Source: an uncultured Psychroflexus sp.
Lineage (GTDB): Bacteria; Bacteroidota; Bacteroidia; Flavobacteriales; Flavobacteriaceae
Length of the DNA stretch: 64,000 nt
Assembly (NCBI GenBank): GCA_913062845.1
Contig: CAJXVZ010000004.1
Location: 30,011 to 94,010 of the forward strand
Direction: 5' to 3'
The position numbers were made by a program, and so were the translations under genes. Below are positions 35,078 to 45,098 of this stretch, in pieces. Under the pieces are notes generated by a model, which made no database searches, had not been told where the DNA came from, and saw only the letters and a program-made list of their open reading frames with translations. Position 1 is the first letter of the stretch. Every line of letters begins with the position of its first letter.

Positions 35078-36141
35078 TGTTAGAGGAGTTTGGTATAATA
35101 GGGTTAATATTGATTTCAATCCTCCAGTATTTTCCGTCGAAGCACTGGATTTTCAGAACACTGGACTTTGCTAAAATTCAATTGACGTTCATTCAAATTT
35201 CAGTCTTGTTGATCATAGCAGTCAGGTTCCCGTTTTTAAGTCAAACGAGTTCTATTCTAAGTGCTTTTATCTTAATCCTGTGTTTGCATAACCTGTATAT
35301 TCTTTTTCCATTTACCAAGTTTTATCCTTTAGAAAGCAAACAAATCAAAACTTCAGAAACTCCCGTCAGATTTCTTTTTGTAAACGTGTATCAGTTCAAC
35401 AAAAAAAAGAATTTGTTAGTGGACTTAATTAAAGCTATAGAACCCGACATCCTTCTGACTTTTGAAACTGATAAGGCATGGGATAAGTCTCTAAATGAAA
35501 TTGACTACTTATTTAGGGCTTCAAAAAAAGTTCCTCAGGATAATACATACGGCTTGCACTTTTATACAACTTTAGAATCCGAATACATTAGCGCCAATTA
35601 TCTGGTTTCAGATGATATACCGAGTATTGAGGCCAAATTAAAAACAAGAAATGGGGAAGATTTCATTTTTTTCGGGATTCATCCACCGCCACCAGGGCCT
35701 GTTCAGGAGGAAACAACAATAGAAAGAGATGCTGAAATCCTTGCAGTATCAGAAAAAATTAAAAGCAGCAGTTTACCTTGTATTTTGACCGGTGATTTTA
35801 ATAATGTTGCATGGTCCAGGTCTGCCAAATTGATGAAAAAAAACGCACAGCTTTTGGACCCAAGAATAGGAAGAGGCTTTATTTCCACCTTTCACGCTAA
35901 ATATCTTTTTTTTAGATTTCCAATTGATTTAGTGTTCCACACCAGGTCAATTTATTTTAGTAAACTAAAGACCGAAAAGGCCATCAATTCAGATCATCTT
36001 CCTGTTTATGGCGAATTTATTGTAGATACCAGTCTTGAGAAACAAAACTCATTTGCCGGAAATACTGAATTAACAGAAAAAGATGAAATCAGTGAAATGA
36101 TCGTTGAAGGCAAAAATGCAGACTCTGATAAAAGAAATTGA
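35074..36141 (+). CDS. Membrane-anchored endonuclease/exonuclease/phosphatase (EEP) family protein
   Basis: This 355-residue protein begins with about three hydrophobic segments (residues ~5-85). The EEP domain follows at about 95-325: FLFVNVYQFN, a metal-binding Glu in LLTFETDK, a weak FGIHPPPPGP substrate loop, LTGDFNNVAWS and the terminal SDHLPVYGEF. The soluble domain probably faces the periplasm. Substrate (nucleic acid, phospholipid or other phosphodiester) is unknown. It ends the run; the 110-bp gap to the convergent lipoprotein shows no clear hairpin. Confidence 0.8.
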   Translation: MMLEEFGIIGLILISILQYFPSKHWIFRTLDFAKIQLTFIQISVLLIIAVRFPFLSQTSSILSAFILILCLHNLYILFPFTKFYPLESKQIKTSETPVRFLFVNVYQFNKKKNLLVDLIKAIEPDILLTFETDKAWDKSLNEIDYLFRASKKVPQDNTYGLHFYTTLESEYISANYLVSDDIPSIEAKLKTRNGEDFIFFGIHPPPPGPVQEETTIERDAEILAVSEKIKSSSLPCILTGDFNNVAWSRSAKLMKKNAQLLDPRIGRGFISTFHAKYLFFRFPIDLVFHTRSIYFSKLKTEKAINSDHLPVYGEFIVDTSLEKQNSFAGNTELTEKDEISEMIVEGKNADSDKRN

Positions 36142-36251
36142 CTATGTTTTAGGAATAGTTATGATATTATAGATGACGTAATGATCAATAATATTAAAAA
36201 CTTGAAACTTCTAAGTAGCGCATGGGAATTTCAATATTTAAGCACCCAAAA

Positions 36252-37016
36252 TCAACATTTGTCAGAGGTCACTTCAACGCTTATATTGGTATTCTCAATT
36301 TTTGAAAGTAATTCAAGTTGATCATTTTGGTAAGCTTTAGAAATATCCTCTAAGCTTGTTTTTTTGGATATAGGTTTATAATTTTTGTAATCTACAAATC
36401 TTATACCTTTAATATACCTTTCATTATATGCCTCTCGGAATCGAATTCCACCACCATTCACTGTAAAACTATAGGCTAGAAAATTTAATTTAAAATCCTC
36501 ATAGCCAAACCAATATAAATATTCGTCCTGATAATCTGTTCCACCACCTTCTTTTTTAAAGTTCACTTTTACCTTGTGGTAGGCCTTGTCATTTATAGTG
36601 TCTATACCCAAATAGGTCTTTTGTACAGCATTATCGTTTAGCCTGTATGGTAATTGTACAAAATAGTGAACTGAATTTATAGATTCAGAATGTTTGAAGG
36701 CTAAGGAATCTGCAATATTGATCATCCTATCATTTACATACCTCGTAAATTTACCATTTGGTTTTAGAATATCGGTTATTGATTCGTCCTGATCAATTTG
36801 GATTCTTTTTAAAGTGATATTGTTACAATCTCCAGTACTGGCATAAGTTTTTCCTCTAAAATCAAATTTGAGCTCAGCCTTTGATAGCGTTGACTTTCCT
36901 GATTTTTCAATGGCTTTGTCTACGATATGCTGTGCCGTAATATTTTTATTGTTTTTTTGACTGCAGCTTAGAACTGTAATAATACCCAAAATCAGTAATA
37001 GTTTATTTCTCATCAT
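36252..37016 (-). CDS. Conserved lipoprotein (possibly DUF6503)
   Basis: This lipoprotein of about 254 residues has a signal/lipobox MMRNKLLLILGIITVLSCSQ. The track starts 10 codons upstream at 37046, but a TAATATTG sequence resembling a -7 box overlaps that region, and the internal Met gives a normal lipoprotein signal. Motifs include AIEKSGKSTLSKAELKFDFRG and GGTDYQDEYLYWFGYEDFKL, which I associate with the DUF6503-type Bacteroidota lipoproteins. No function is known. It is divergent from pheT. Confidence 0.6.
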   Translation of the reverse strand: MMRNKLLLILGIITVLSCSQKNNKNITAQHIVDKAIEKSGKSTLSKAELKFDFRGKTYASTGDCNNITLKRIQIDQDESITDILKPNGKFTRYVNDRMINIADSLAFKHSESINSVHYFVQLPYRLNDNAVQKTYLGIDTINDKAYHKVKVNFKKEGGGTDYQDEYLYWFGYEDFKLNFLAYSFTVNGGGIRFREAYNERYIKGIRFVDYKNYKPISKKTSLEDISKAYQNDQLELLSKIENTNISVEVTSDKC

Positions 37017-37075
37017 CTTCCTGTATTTTGCTACAATATTAATCAATTGTGGGCATTCGCATCAGCATGTTTTCT

Positions 37076-37083
37076 TATATTTG
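37076..37083 (+). promoter_or_regulatory. Predicted -7 box TATATTTG for pheT
   Basis: TATATTTG matches TAnnTTTG 64 bp before the ATG at 37148, followed by G+C-poor leader. The leader is too short to hold a T-box or a visible attenuator. Confidence 0.5.
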
Positions 37084-37147
37084 CGAATTGTTTTTTAATG
37101 AAGATTGATTAATTAACTAACCAGAAATTAATTTATAAAATAACCCT

Positions 37148-39568
37148 ATGAAAATTTCCTACAACTGGCTAAAAGACTTTGTTGACATTGATTGGTCGTC
37201 TCATAAAGTAGAAGAATTACTTACAGATTTAGGCTTAGAAGTTGAAGGCATATCTAATTTTGAATCTATTAAAGGCGGATTGGAAGGAATTGTTGTTGGT
37301 AAAGTTTTGGAATGTAAAAAACACCCGAATGCAGATAAACTGAAATTAACAAAAGTAGATATAGGAGAAAAAGAAGCTGTTCAGATCGTATGCGGCGCAC
37401 CAAATGTAGATGCTAATCAATGGGTGCCGGTCGCTACAGTTGGAACAACATTATACAATAACAAGGGAGAATCCTTGAAGATCAAAAAAGGCAAAATCCG
37501 AGGAGAAGTCAGTTTTGGTATGATCTGTGCCGAAGATGAGATTGGACTTGGTGATTCACACGACGGAATAATGGTTTTAGAAGGAAATTATAAACCAGGT
37601 CAGGCCTTGAATGAAGTTTTTCCGGTTGAAAAAGATGAGGTTTTTGAAATAGGACTCACCCCAAACCGTGCAGACGCCATGAGCCATTTGGGAGTAGCCA
37701 GAGATCTTAGAGCCGGAATTATTCAACAGGGTAAAACACTGGCTTTGAATACACCTTCCACAAGTAGCTTTCACGTAGAAGACCGTTCAAGGCGTATAAA
37801 AATTGATGTTATGGATTCCGGTTTGGCTCCAAGATATTGCGGTGTAACCATATCCGGTATCAAGCTGGCGCCATCTCCGTCATGGCTCCAAAGCAGGCTA
37901 AAGGCAATAGGAATTAATCCTAAAAACAATGTAGTGGACGTCACTAATTATGTTATGCACGAATTGGGACAGCCTTTGCATGCTTTTGATGCAGATAAAA
38001 TTGCTGAAGATAAGATTATAGTTAAAACCTTAGATAACGAAACAAAGTTCACAACACTGGACGGAGAAGAGCGAATACTTTCAAATGAAGACCTGATGAT
38101 ATGCGATGCAGAAAAGCCACTTTGTATGGCCGGGGTTTTGGGTGGATTGAGCTCAGGTGTATCAGAAAGCACAAAAAGCATATTTTTAGAAAGTGCCTAC
38201 TTTGACCCTGTAAGCATAAGAAAAACAGCCAAAAGACATGGCATAAATACCGATGCGTCCTTCAGATTTGAAAGAGGAATCGATCCCGGAATAACAGAAG
38301 ATGCACTTATGCGCGCTGCTATTCTCATATGTGAATTAACCGGCGGCAAGGTTACAAGTGATCTGGATGATATTTATCCCAAAAAATTCGAAGACCGTCA
38401 GGTTTTTCTAACGTTTGATAAGATCAATTCACTTGTTGGAGAAGAAATAGACAAGGGAATAATAAAATCTATCCTGACAATGCTTGAGATCAAGGTGAAC
38501 AACGTTTCTGAAAGTGGAATGGGCCTTACCATACCATATTACAGAGTAGACGTAGAAAGAGAGGTAGATGTGATTGAGGAAATTCTTAGAGTATATGGTT
38601 ATAATAATATAAAGCTAGACAATAAATTTAATGTTTCTGTTGCCAATTCCTCAAAATTTGAAGATTATAAGGTTCAGAATATTATTGCAAATCTCTTGGT
38701 TTCTAAAGGCTTCTATGAAACCATGGCAAATTCACTCACTGCCGATTTTACAGAACACACCAAAGAAATACTTGAGGATAATAATATCAAGATCATCAAC
38801 CCTTTGAGCCAGGATTTATCTGTTATGAGGCAAAGTTTGCTGTTTTCAGGATTAGAAAATATCAGATTTAATCTCAATAGAAAAAATGAGGATTTGAAAC
38901 TTTTTGAGTTTGGCAAAACTTATCATAAGGCGGATTCCAAAATAGAGGAAAACAAAAGACTTAGCATTTTTGTAGTCGGTAATAAGACCAAAGAGAGCTG
39001 GACCAGTCAGCCTTTGAAAACAGATTTCTTTTACCTGAAAGGTATTGTCAACAGTATAATGCAAAAGCTTAATATTGATTATCGTGTAGAAAAATCTGAT
39101 TCTGATACTATATCAGAAGGCCTCAATTATATTGTAAATGATAGCGTTATCTTAAGTTTCGGACGACTGTCTGGTCAACTTACAAACGAATTTGATATTA
39201 ATCAGGAGGTTTTATATGCTGATTTTGATTGGGGTTATATTTTGAAACTGGTTCAAAAGAGTAAATTTCAGTCTGAAAATATTCCTAAATATCCAGAAGT
39301 CAGAAGAGATTTTGCGTTGTTGTTGGATGAAAATATTAAATTTAGTCAGATTGAGGATATTTCAAAAAGTGTAGATCGAAAACTTCTAAAACATATAAAT
39401 CTTTTTGATGTCTACGAAGGCAAGAACTTGCCAGAAGGAAAAAAAAGCTATGCTGTAAGCTTTACTTTCAGAGATCAAAATAAAACCTTAACCGACAAAC
39501 AGGTCGATAAGATAATGGGAAAACTTCAAAGGGAATTTGAAAAGCAACTTAAAGCAGAATTGCGATAA
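37148..39568 (+). CDS. pheT: Phenylalanyl-tRNA synthetase beta subunit
   Basis: This 806-residue subunit of the alpha2-beta2 PheRS charges tRNA-Phe. It has an N-terminal MKISYNWLKDFVDI, an OB-fold tRNA-binding domain at about 40-150 (CKKHPNADKLKL), a B3/4 editing domain, B5 near 405-475 and a C-terminal ferredoxin-like anticodon-binding domain at about 712-806 (YPEVRRDFALLLDE, SYAVSFTFRDQNKTLTD). Length is normal. The alpha subunit gene pheS is not adjacent in the window. Confidence 0.97.
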   Translation: MKISYNWLKDFVDIDWSSHKVEELLTDLGLEVEGISNFESIKGGLEGIVVGKVLECKKHPNADKLKLTKVDIGEKEAVQIVCGAPNVDANQWVPVATVGTTLYNNKGESLKIKKGKIRGEVSFGMICAEDEIGLGDSHDGIMVLEGNYKPGQALNEVFPVEKDEVFEIGLTPNRADAMSHLGVARDLRAGIIQQGKTLALNTPSTSSFHVEDRSRRIKIDVMDSGLAPRYCGVTISGIKLAPSPSWLQSRLKAIGINPKNNVVDVTNYVMHELGQPLHAFDADKIAEDKIIVKTLDNETKFTTLDGEERILSNEDLMICDAEKPLCMAGVLGGLSSGVSESTKSIFLESAYFDPVSIRKTAKRHGINTDASFRFERGIDPGITEDALMRAAILICELTGGKVTSDLDDIYPKKFEDRQVFLTFDKINSLVGEEIDKGIIKSILTMLEIKVNNVSESGMGLTIPYYRVDVEREVDVIEEILRVYGYNNIKLDNKFNVSVANSSKFEDYKVQNIIANLLVSKGFYETMANSLTADFTEHTKEILEDNNIKIINPLSQDLSVMRQSLLFSGLENIRFNLNRKNEDLKLFEFGKTYHKADSKIEENKRLSIFVVGNKTKESWTSQPLKTDFFYLKGIVNSIMQKLNIDYRVEKSDSDTISEGLNYIVNDSVILSFGRLSGQLTNEFDINQEVLYADFDWGYILKLVQKSKFQSENIPKYPEVRRDFALLLDENIKFSQIEDISKSVDRKLLKHINLFDVYEGKNLPEGKKSYAVSFTFRDQNKTLTDKQVDKIMGKLQREFEKQLKAELR

Positions 39569-39585
39569 TTTGAAGAGCTTCAAAT
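39568..39585. terminator. Short hairpin between convergent pheT and yjbR-like gene
   Basis: ATTTGAAG-AG-CTTCAAAT is a perfect 8-bp inverted repeat starting at the pheT stop. It lacks a strong T tract, so termination activity is uncertain. Confidence 0.35.
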
Positions 39586-39593
39586 ACAGCCAT

Positions 39594-39959
39594 TTAATGT
39601 AGTTTTTCCCTGTCCTTTTTTGGTAGTTTACTTACAACAAGTTCGTAACTATGGTTGATAAGGTGTTTAATAAATTTTTCCTTTAAATTCCCGTATTCTA
39701 TAACCACTGTATTCCAGTGCTTTTTACTCATATGGTAACCCGGGAAAACATCGTCAGGATATCTCTCTCTAAGTTCTAGGGCTTTTTGAGGATCACACTT
39801 TAGATTTATACTATGATCGCCTTCTTCCCATTTTTTTAATGAGGTCAGGGTAAACATTTTATTCATGACTTTAAAGACCAATACATCTTCGTCAAATGGA
39901 AAAGATTCTGTCGTTCCAGGCTTTGACAGGCAGTATGTTCTGTATTCTTCAATACTCAT
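39594..39959 (-). CDS. MmcQ/YjbR family protein
   Basis: This 121-residue small cytoplasmic protein has the YjbR fold, with motifs YCLSKPGTTESFPFDEDVLVFKV, FTLTSLKKWEE and GYHMSKKHWNTV. Family members are described as DNA-binding-like, with unclear biological role. It overlaps the LysE-type gene by 11 bp and is co-transcribed with it. Confidence 0.85.
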   Translation of the reverse strand: MSIEEYRTYCLSKPGTTESFPFDEDVLVFKVMNKMFTLTSLKKWEEGDHSINLKCDPQKALELRERYPDDVFPGYHMSKKHWNTVVIEYGNLKEKFIKHLINHSYELVVSKLPKKDREKLH

Positions 39960-40572
39960 GCGTTAGAATAATATAAAGTCCAATAAAAATAAACACAAAT
40001 ATTTGAATATACTTTAATATCAAGGCAGATTTTGGATATTGGTTTAAGAAGTTGTAAAATTTACCAGCAAGTAGAGCTACCAGACTGAATATAACAAGCG
40101 CCTGAAACATAAATAAAAATCCTAAAACATAGAATTGAAAAACCTGGTCTTCCTGATTATCCCACAAAAAGGCAGGAAGAAAAGCCATGAAAAACAAAGT
40201 TACTTTTGGGTTAAGAACGTTCATCCAAAATCCCTGTGTAAAATAAGATTGTTGGGGTCGTTTAGAATTCGCAAGATTAATTTCTAATTCAGCAGGTGCT
40301 TGATATACTTTAGAAGCCAGATAAAACAAATATATTGCTCCGGCCAGTTTGATTCCTAAAAATAAATTTGGAGAAGCCTTAATGATACCTGAAATACCTA
40401 AGGCAACAAGACTGGTATGGATAATTATACCTGAAACTAATCCTAAAGTCAGCAAAAGACCACACTTAAATCCTTTTCTGATACCGACAACCAAAACATA
40501 AAGAATATCAGGACCAGGCGAAATGGTGAGTAATACAGATGCAATTAAAAATTCAATAAAAGAATTTATCAA
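39949..40572 (-). CDS. LysE/RhtB family amino-acid exporter
   Basis: This 207-residue inner-membrane protein has six predicted TM helices. It starts with the family motif SPGPDILYVLVVGIRKGFK and has WMNVLNPKVTLFFMAF. It probably exports amino acids or related compounds; substrate unknown. It precedes the YjbR-like gene on the same transcript. Confidence 0.88.
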   Translation of the reverse strand: MINSFIEFLIASVLLTISPGPDILYVLVVGIRKGFKCGLLLTLGLVSGIIIHTSLVALGISGIIKASPNLFLGIKLAGAIYLFYLASKVYQAPAELEINLANSKRPQQSYFTQGFWMNVLNPKVTLFFMAFLPAFLWDNQEDQVFQFYVLGFLFMFQALVIFSLVALLAGKFYNFLNQYPKSALILKYIQIFVFIFIGLYIILTHEY

Positions 40573-40658
40573 CTTATATTTTTTAAATGTACACTTCTAA
40601 TTAAGATAGTCTAATTTCAGTAACAAACTCCCAAATACTTACGACTAACGACTATGGA

Positions 40659-41678
40659 CTAACTGCTGACTAACAATGCTTTCTTAATATCTTTTATGAG
40701 TTGAGGACCTTCATATACAAACCCCGTATAAAGCTGAATGAGGTCGGCGCCTGCTTCAAATTTCTCCATCGCATCTTTACTGCTGTGAATCCCGCCAACA
40801 CCAATTATCGGAAATGGTTTTTTAGCATTTTGTTTTAGAAATCTTATGACTTCTGTAGATCTGTTTTTTAGGGGTTTACCGCTCAAACCACCGGATTCTG
40901 CCTTGTTTTTTGAAATTAGCCCATCTCTTTGTATAGTCGTATTCGTGGCGATAACACCGGCAATACCTGTATTTTCTACAATTTCAATAATATCAGTTAA
41001 CTGAGCATCACTCAGGTCTGGTGCAATTTTCAATAATATGGGTTTTGGTTGGTCTTTGTTGTTATTGACATTCTGAAGATGTTGAAGAATTTTTGTCAAC
41101 GGCTTTTTATCCTGAAGCGCTCTAAGGTTAGGAGTATTAGGAGAACTGACATTAACCACAAAATAGTCCACATAATCGAAAAGTGCATTGAAGCAAATAT
41201 CGTAATCCTCTACGGCATTTTCATTTGGTGTTGTTTTATTCTTTCCAATATTTCCTCCAATTGTTATATCGCCCTTATTTCTCAGGTTCTTTACGACGGC
41301 TTCAATACCTTTATTATTAAAGCCCATTCTATTAATAAGTGCTTCATCTTCCCGAAGTCTGAACATTCGTTTTTTTGGATTTCCATCCTGTGGTTTTGGG
41401 GTTACGGTTCCTATTTCAATAAATCCAAATCCTAATTCATTCATGTCTTTGTAAAATTCTGCATTTTTATCAAATCCAGCGGCAAGCCCAATTGGATTTT
41501 TAAAAACAATATCAAAAACATTTTTTTCAAGTTTTTTATTTTCTAATGTGTAATTCGATTTATAGATGCTCGATATAATTGGAATATTCAAAATGCTGTG
41601 AAGAAGACCAGTTGTAAAATAGTGTATTTTTTCGGGATCAAATTTAAAAAGTAACGGCCTGATTAGACTTTTGTACAT
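40659..41678 (-). CDS. pyrD: Quinone-dependent dihydroorotate dehydrogenase
   Basis: This 339-residue class 2 DHODH oxidises dihydroorotate to orotate in pyrimidine synthesis, passing electrons to quinones through FMN. It shows the class 2 N-terminal amphipathic extension ([21 protein letters not shown]), [34 protein letters not shown], the catalytic Ser in [12 protein letters not shown] and [20 protein letters not shown]. The N-terminal extension indicates membrane association. Confidence 0.96.
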   Translation of the reverse strand: MYKSLIRPLLFKFDPEKIHYFTTGLLHSILNIPIISSIYKSNYTLENKKLEKNVFDIVFKNPIGLAAGFDKNAEFYKDMNELGFGFIEIGTVTPKPQDGNPKKRMFRLREDEALINRMGFNNKGIEAVVKNLRNKGDITIGGNIGKNKTTPNENAVEDYDICFNALFDYVDYFVVNVSSPNTPNLRALQDKKPLTKILQHLQNVNNNKDQPKPILLKIAPDLSDAQLTDIIEIVENTGIAGVIATNTTIQRDGLISKNKAESGGLSGKPLKNRSTEVIRFLKQNAKKPFPIIGVGGIHSSKDAMEKFEAGADLIQLYTGFVYEGPQLIKDIKKALLVSS

Positions 41679-41694
41679 ATAGAGAATTTGATAA

Positions 41695-41702
41695 CAAAAA
41701 TA
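41695..41702 (-). promoter_or_regulatory. Predicted -7 box TATTTTTG for pyrD
   Basis: On the minus strand TATTTTTG matches TAnnTTTG 16 bp before the ATG at 41678, giving a leader of about 10 nt. Confidence 0.5.
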
Positions 41703-42029
41703 GCCATTTTTGAGATAGTTTTAAATTTCAGTATATGTATTTGATAGTATTTTTTTGAATTGACAAATTAGAATGCGCTAAACAGGTAGATTTAGACCAT
41801 AAATAAACAATCAATTGTGTGCTATTTATAATAGTTTTAAAAATTTTATTCACAAAAACACTACATAAACTATACAAAAAGCAGTAAAGTATATATTCAA
41901 TGCAGTTAGATTTATATGTAAAGCCCTAAAAAACAATATTATAAATTAAAAAATATGACAGCGGTCATATTTTATTGAATGTTAGTTCGTTGTATAGGAG
42001 TATAAATTATCTTAAAGTAACCAAAACCT
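41703..42029. other. AT-rich divergent intergenic region upstream of susC
   Basis: This is the longest non-coding stretch of the window, between pyrD (minus) and susC (plus). It is very AT-rich and holds no ORF or RNA gene I can recognise. Its one distinct element is a perfect 24-bp inverted repeat at 41950-41973. It probably contains the control region for the glucan locus. Confidence 0.6.
41950..41973. promoter_or_regulatory. Perfect inverted repeat, candidate operator of the glucan locus
   Basis: AAAATATGAC-AGCG-GTCATATTTT has 10-bp perfect arms around a 4-bp spacer. It ends 56 bp upstream of the predicted susC -7 box, a plausible position for an activator site. No T tract or upstream transcript makes a terminator unlikely. 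The regulator at 50949 is one candidate binder, which is inference. Confidence 0.6.
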
Positions 42030-42037
42030 TAATTTTG
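42030..42037 (+). promoter_or_regulatory. Predicted -7 box TAATTTTG for susC
   Basis: TAATTTTG matches TAnnTTTG 22 bp before the ATG at 42060. No TTG is present at -33 spacing, consistent with a promoter that needs an activator. Confidence 0.55.
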
Positions 42038-42059
42038 CGTTAACAAAAAATTTATACTC

Positions 42060-45000
42060 ATGAATAAATGGATTTATTTGCTAGTATTTAGCATTACTAC
42101 ATCGATTGCGTTTTCGCAAAATACAGTTTCAGGAACTGTAGTCGATGATGCCAGTATTCCGATTCCTGGCGTTAACATTTCTGTAAAAGGAACGACTCAA
42201 GGTACAATTACCGATTTTGACGGCAATTATACACTTGAGGGATTGGAGTTAGATCAGGTCATCGTTTTTTCTTACGTTGGTTTTAAAACTCAGGAAATTA
42301 CTTACACTGGTCAGACAACCCTAAACGTTCAGTTGGTGGAATCAGCTGAAGCGCTTGACGAGATTGTTGTTATTGGTTATGGCGCCTCGAGCAAGAGGAT
42401 GATTACCGGCGCTGTTTCAACTGTTAACGCTGAGTCTATTGAAGATTTAGAGCCATTGAACGCTGCAAATGCTTTACAGGGTACTACGGCTGGTGTAAAT
42501 GTACTTCAAGGCTCAGGTGCGCCAGGAGCTGAATCCAATATTAGGATTCGTGGTATTTCCTCAAATGGGAATAATGCGCCTTTAATTATTTTAGATGGTT
42601 TTCAATATGACGGTGGTCTTAATTCAATTAATCCACAGGATATTGAAAGCATAACAGTTCTAAAGGATGCACAGGCTGCGATCTATGGATCTATAGGTGC
42701 AAACGGTGTTATTTTAATTGAAACTAAAAAGGGTTCTTTTAATCAGAGTCCGACCGTCAACTACAATACCTATTACGGCATTCAGGAAACATCTAGAACT
42801 TTACCGCTTTTAAATGCTACAGAATACACACTTTTATTAAACGAAAGTTATGCTAATGCAGGTCAGGCTCTGCCTTTTCCAAATGTAAATAATATTGAAA
42901 ATGACACAGACTGGCAGGACGAAGTTTTTGATACTGCAGCTATTACAAGTCATAATTTTTCGATTCAAGGAGGTTCAGAAAAGACCAGGTACGTTATGAG
43001 TGCTTCAAACCTTCAACAGGATGGTATTGTTGGACAGGAAAAATCTAGCTTTGACAGAACAACGGTCAGACTGTTTGTAAATTCAGAGGTCAGAGATTTC
43101 TTAACAGTTTCTGCTAATGCCATACATACAACCAACAGATCAAGAGGTCTGAATACATTTGGATTAGGTTCAGTTTTGTTCAATGCGGCAAATATAGCGC
43201 CTATAATAAGTCCTGATCGAGATAATCTGGACGGTACAATAGATTTAGGAAATGAGGTTGTAAACCCACTAACCCAAATCAACCAAACCTTTAATGACTT
43301 TGAAAGTAATCGCTTAAGTGGTAACTTTAAAGCAGATCTTGAATACGCAAAAGACTTCGTCTTAACAGCACGATATGGTTTTAACTTTTCTAATCTAAAT
43401 AACAGAGAATTTTTCCCGGAATTTGATTATGGTAATGGTAAGGTATTTTCAAGACCGGAAAATCAGGTGAATCAAAATCAACAGGAATTTTACGACTACA
43501 CTTTTGATCTTTTCCACACTATAGATAAAACTATTGCCGATTATCACGATATAAAATTCACAGCTGGTATGACAGTTTTCAGAACACATGGAGAAGGCTT
43601 ATTTGCCAGCAGAACAGGTGTGCCAAATAACAGCTTTGGCTTTGCGGATGTAGGCCAGGCAACTGGTACAGGTGATGACCAAACCAATGGATCTTTTGTA
43701 AGTGAACTTCGCAGATTATCTTATTTTGGTAGGGTTGAATATGCTTTTAAAGACAAATACCTATTCTCTGGTATGTTAAGACGAGATACCTCATCTTTAT
43801 TCGGGCCTAACAATCAGGTCGGTTGGTTTCCTTCTGCAACAGCAGGGTGGATCATTTCTGAAGAAGATTTTTTCAATTCAGATGGAATATTTAATTTTAT
43901 TAAACTTAGAGGTAGTTATGGCGGTTTAGGTAATGATCAAATTCCCGCAAACGGATTTTTATCTCTTCTCGTTGGAGAGGCAGAATATGTACTTGGTCAG
44001 GAGCAGGAATTAGTCAATGGACAGGCCTTAGGGCCGCTTGCAAATCCTGATATTAAATGGGAGACGGCGGTAAAGACCAATGTAGGCTTAGATTTAAGAC
44101 TTTTTGACAGGGCTTTGGACGTGACCATAGATTATTATAACGACGAGCGTAGAGACCTATTGATTGGAGGTATTCCCACATCAGGAATTCTCGGAACTTC
44201 AGCACCTGCCAGTTCACCTCCTACCAAAAATGCCGGTACAGTTACCAATAGCGGTATAGAAGTATCCTTCAATTATTCAAAAGACGTGTCAAAGGATTTT
44301 AGTTTTGCAGTAGGATTCAATTTTGCGACTATAAACAATGAAGTTACAGAAATCATTGATGCAGAATTCCTGGAAGGTGGTCAATTCGGAGTAGGCCAAC
44401 CTTTACCATCACGAATGGAAGTTGGACAACCATTAGGCTATTTTTATGGATTAAAAACCGATGGAATTTTTCAAACACAGGCAGAAGTAGATGCACACCC
44501 TTCTCAATTATCCTTGGGTGCGGAAGCTCAGCCCGGAGATATCAGATTTGTAGACGTGAACGGTGATGGTATTATAAATGATGAGGACAGAACCAACATA
44601 GGTGATCCAATACCTGATGTGACCATGGGTTTTAATTTATCTTTAAATTATAAAAACTTTGAATTCAACACTTATGCTTTTGGAAACTATGGCAACGAGA
44701 TTGTAAGAAATTTTGAAAGAGACCAGGTAAACGTTAATGTAATGCGAAGAAGACTTGATCGTTGGACAGGTCCGGGAACCAGTAATGTAGAACCACGAGT
44801 GACCTCAGGAATAAATACTAACAAAGTTTTTTCAGATTATTTTGTAGAGGATGGCTCATTCTTGAGAATCCAGACTATTTCTCTGGGTTACAACTTCCCG
44901 GAAAAGATTTATTCAAAAATTGGAGCAAGCTCAATAAAAATTTATACCAAAGTTGATAATGCATTTACTTTCACGGAGTATTCAGGATATGATCCTACAG

Positions 45001-45092
45001 CATCAACAGGAGCGCCAATTGGAGGTGGTATAGATTTTGGATTCTATCCCATTCCAAGAATATATACACTTGGACTTAATGTAAAATTTTAA
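42060..45092 (+). CDS. SusC/RagA-family TonB-linked outer-membrane glycan importer
   Basis: This 1010-residue outer-membrane protein imports oligosaccharides with its SusD partner, energised by TonB. It has a signal peptide ending AFSQ, a carboxypeptidase-regulatory-like domain at about 22-95 (GTVVDDASIPIPGV, FDGNYTLEGL), a TonB-box-like DEIVVIGYG near 100, a plug domain (RIRGISSNGNNAPLIILDGF, SIGANGVILIETKKG) and a large barrel. The susD homologue follows after 6 bp. Locus content points to a beta-1,3-glucan oligomer as ligand; this is inferred from neighbours. Confidence 0.95.
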   Translation: MNKWIYLLVFSITTSIAFSQNTVSGTVVDDASIPIPGVNISVKGTTQGTITDFDGNYTLEGLELDQVIVFSYVGFKTQEITYTGQTTLNVQLVESAEALDEIVVIGYGASSKRMITGAVSTVNAESIEDLEPLNAANALQGTTAGVNVLQGSGAPGAESNIRIRGISSNGNNAPLIILDGFQYDGGLNSINPQDIESITVLKDAQAAIYGSIGANGVILIETKKGSFNQSPTVNYNTYYGIQETSRTLPLLNATEYTLLLNESYANAGQALPFPNVNNIENDTDWQDEVFDTAAITSHNFSIQGGSEKTRYVMSASNLQQDGIVGQEKSSFDRTTVRLFVNSEVRDFLTVSANAIHTTNRSRGLNTFGLGSVLFNAANIAPIISPDRDNLDGTIDLGNEVVNPLTQINQTFNDFESNRLSGNFKADLEYAKDFVLTARYGFNFSNLNNREFFPEFDYGNGKVFSRPENQVNQNQQEFYDYTFDLFHTIDKTIADYHDIKFTAGMTVFRTHGEGLFASRTGVPNNSFGFADVGQATGTGDDQTNGSFVSELRRLSYFGRVEYAFKDKYLFSGMLRRDTSSLFGPNNQVGWFPSATAGWIISEEDFFNSDGIFNFIKLRGSYGGLGNDQIPANGFLSLLVGEAEYVLGQEQELVNGQALGPLANPDIKWETAVKTNVGLDLRLFDRALDVTIDYYNDERRDLLIGGIPTSGILGTSAPASSPPTKNAGTVTNSGIEVSFNYSKDVSKDFSFAVGFNFATINNEVTEIIDAEFLEGGQFGVGQPLPSRMEVGQPLGYFYGLKTDGIFQTQAEVDAHPSQLSLGAEAQPGDIRFVDVNGDGIINDEDRTNIGDPIPDVTMGFNLSLNYKNFEFNTYAFGNYGNEIVRNFERDQVNVNVMRRRLDRWTGPGTSNVEPRVTSGINTNKVFSDYFVEDGSFLRIQTISLGYNFPEKIYSKIGASSIKIYTKVDNAFTFTEYSGYDPTASTGAPIGGGIDFGFYPIPRIYTLGLNVKF

Positions 45093-45098
45093 AATAAA

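Noticed and set aside
41049-41435. 128-residue plus-strand ORF inside pyrD
   Set aside because: Antisense to the strongly supported pyrD and without any family signature.
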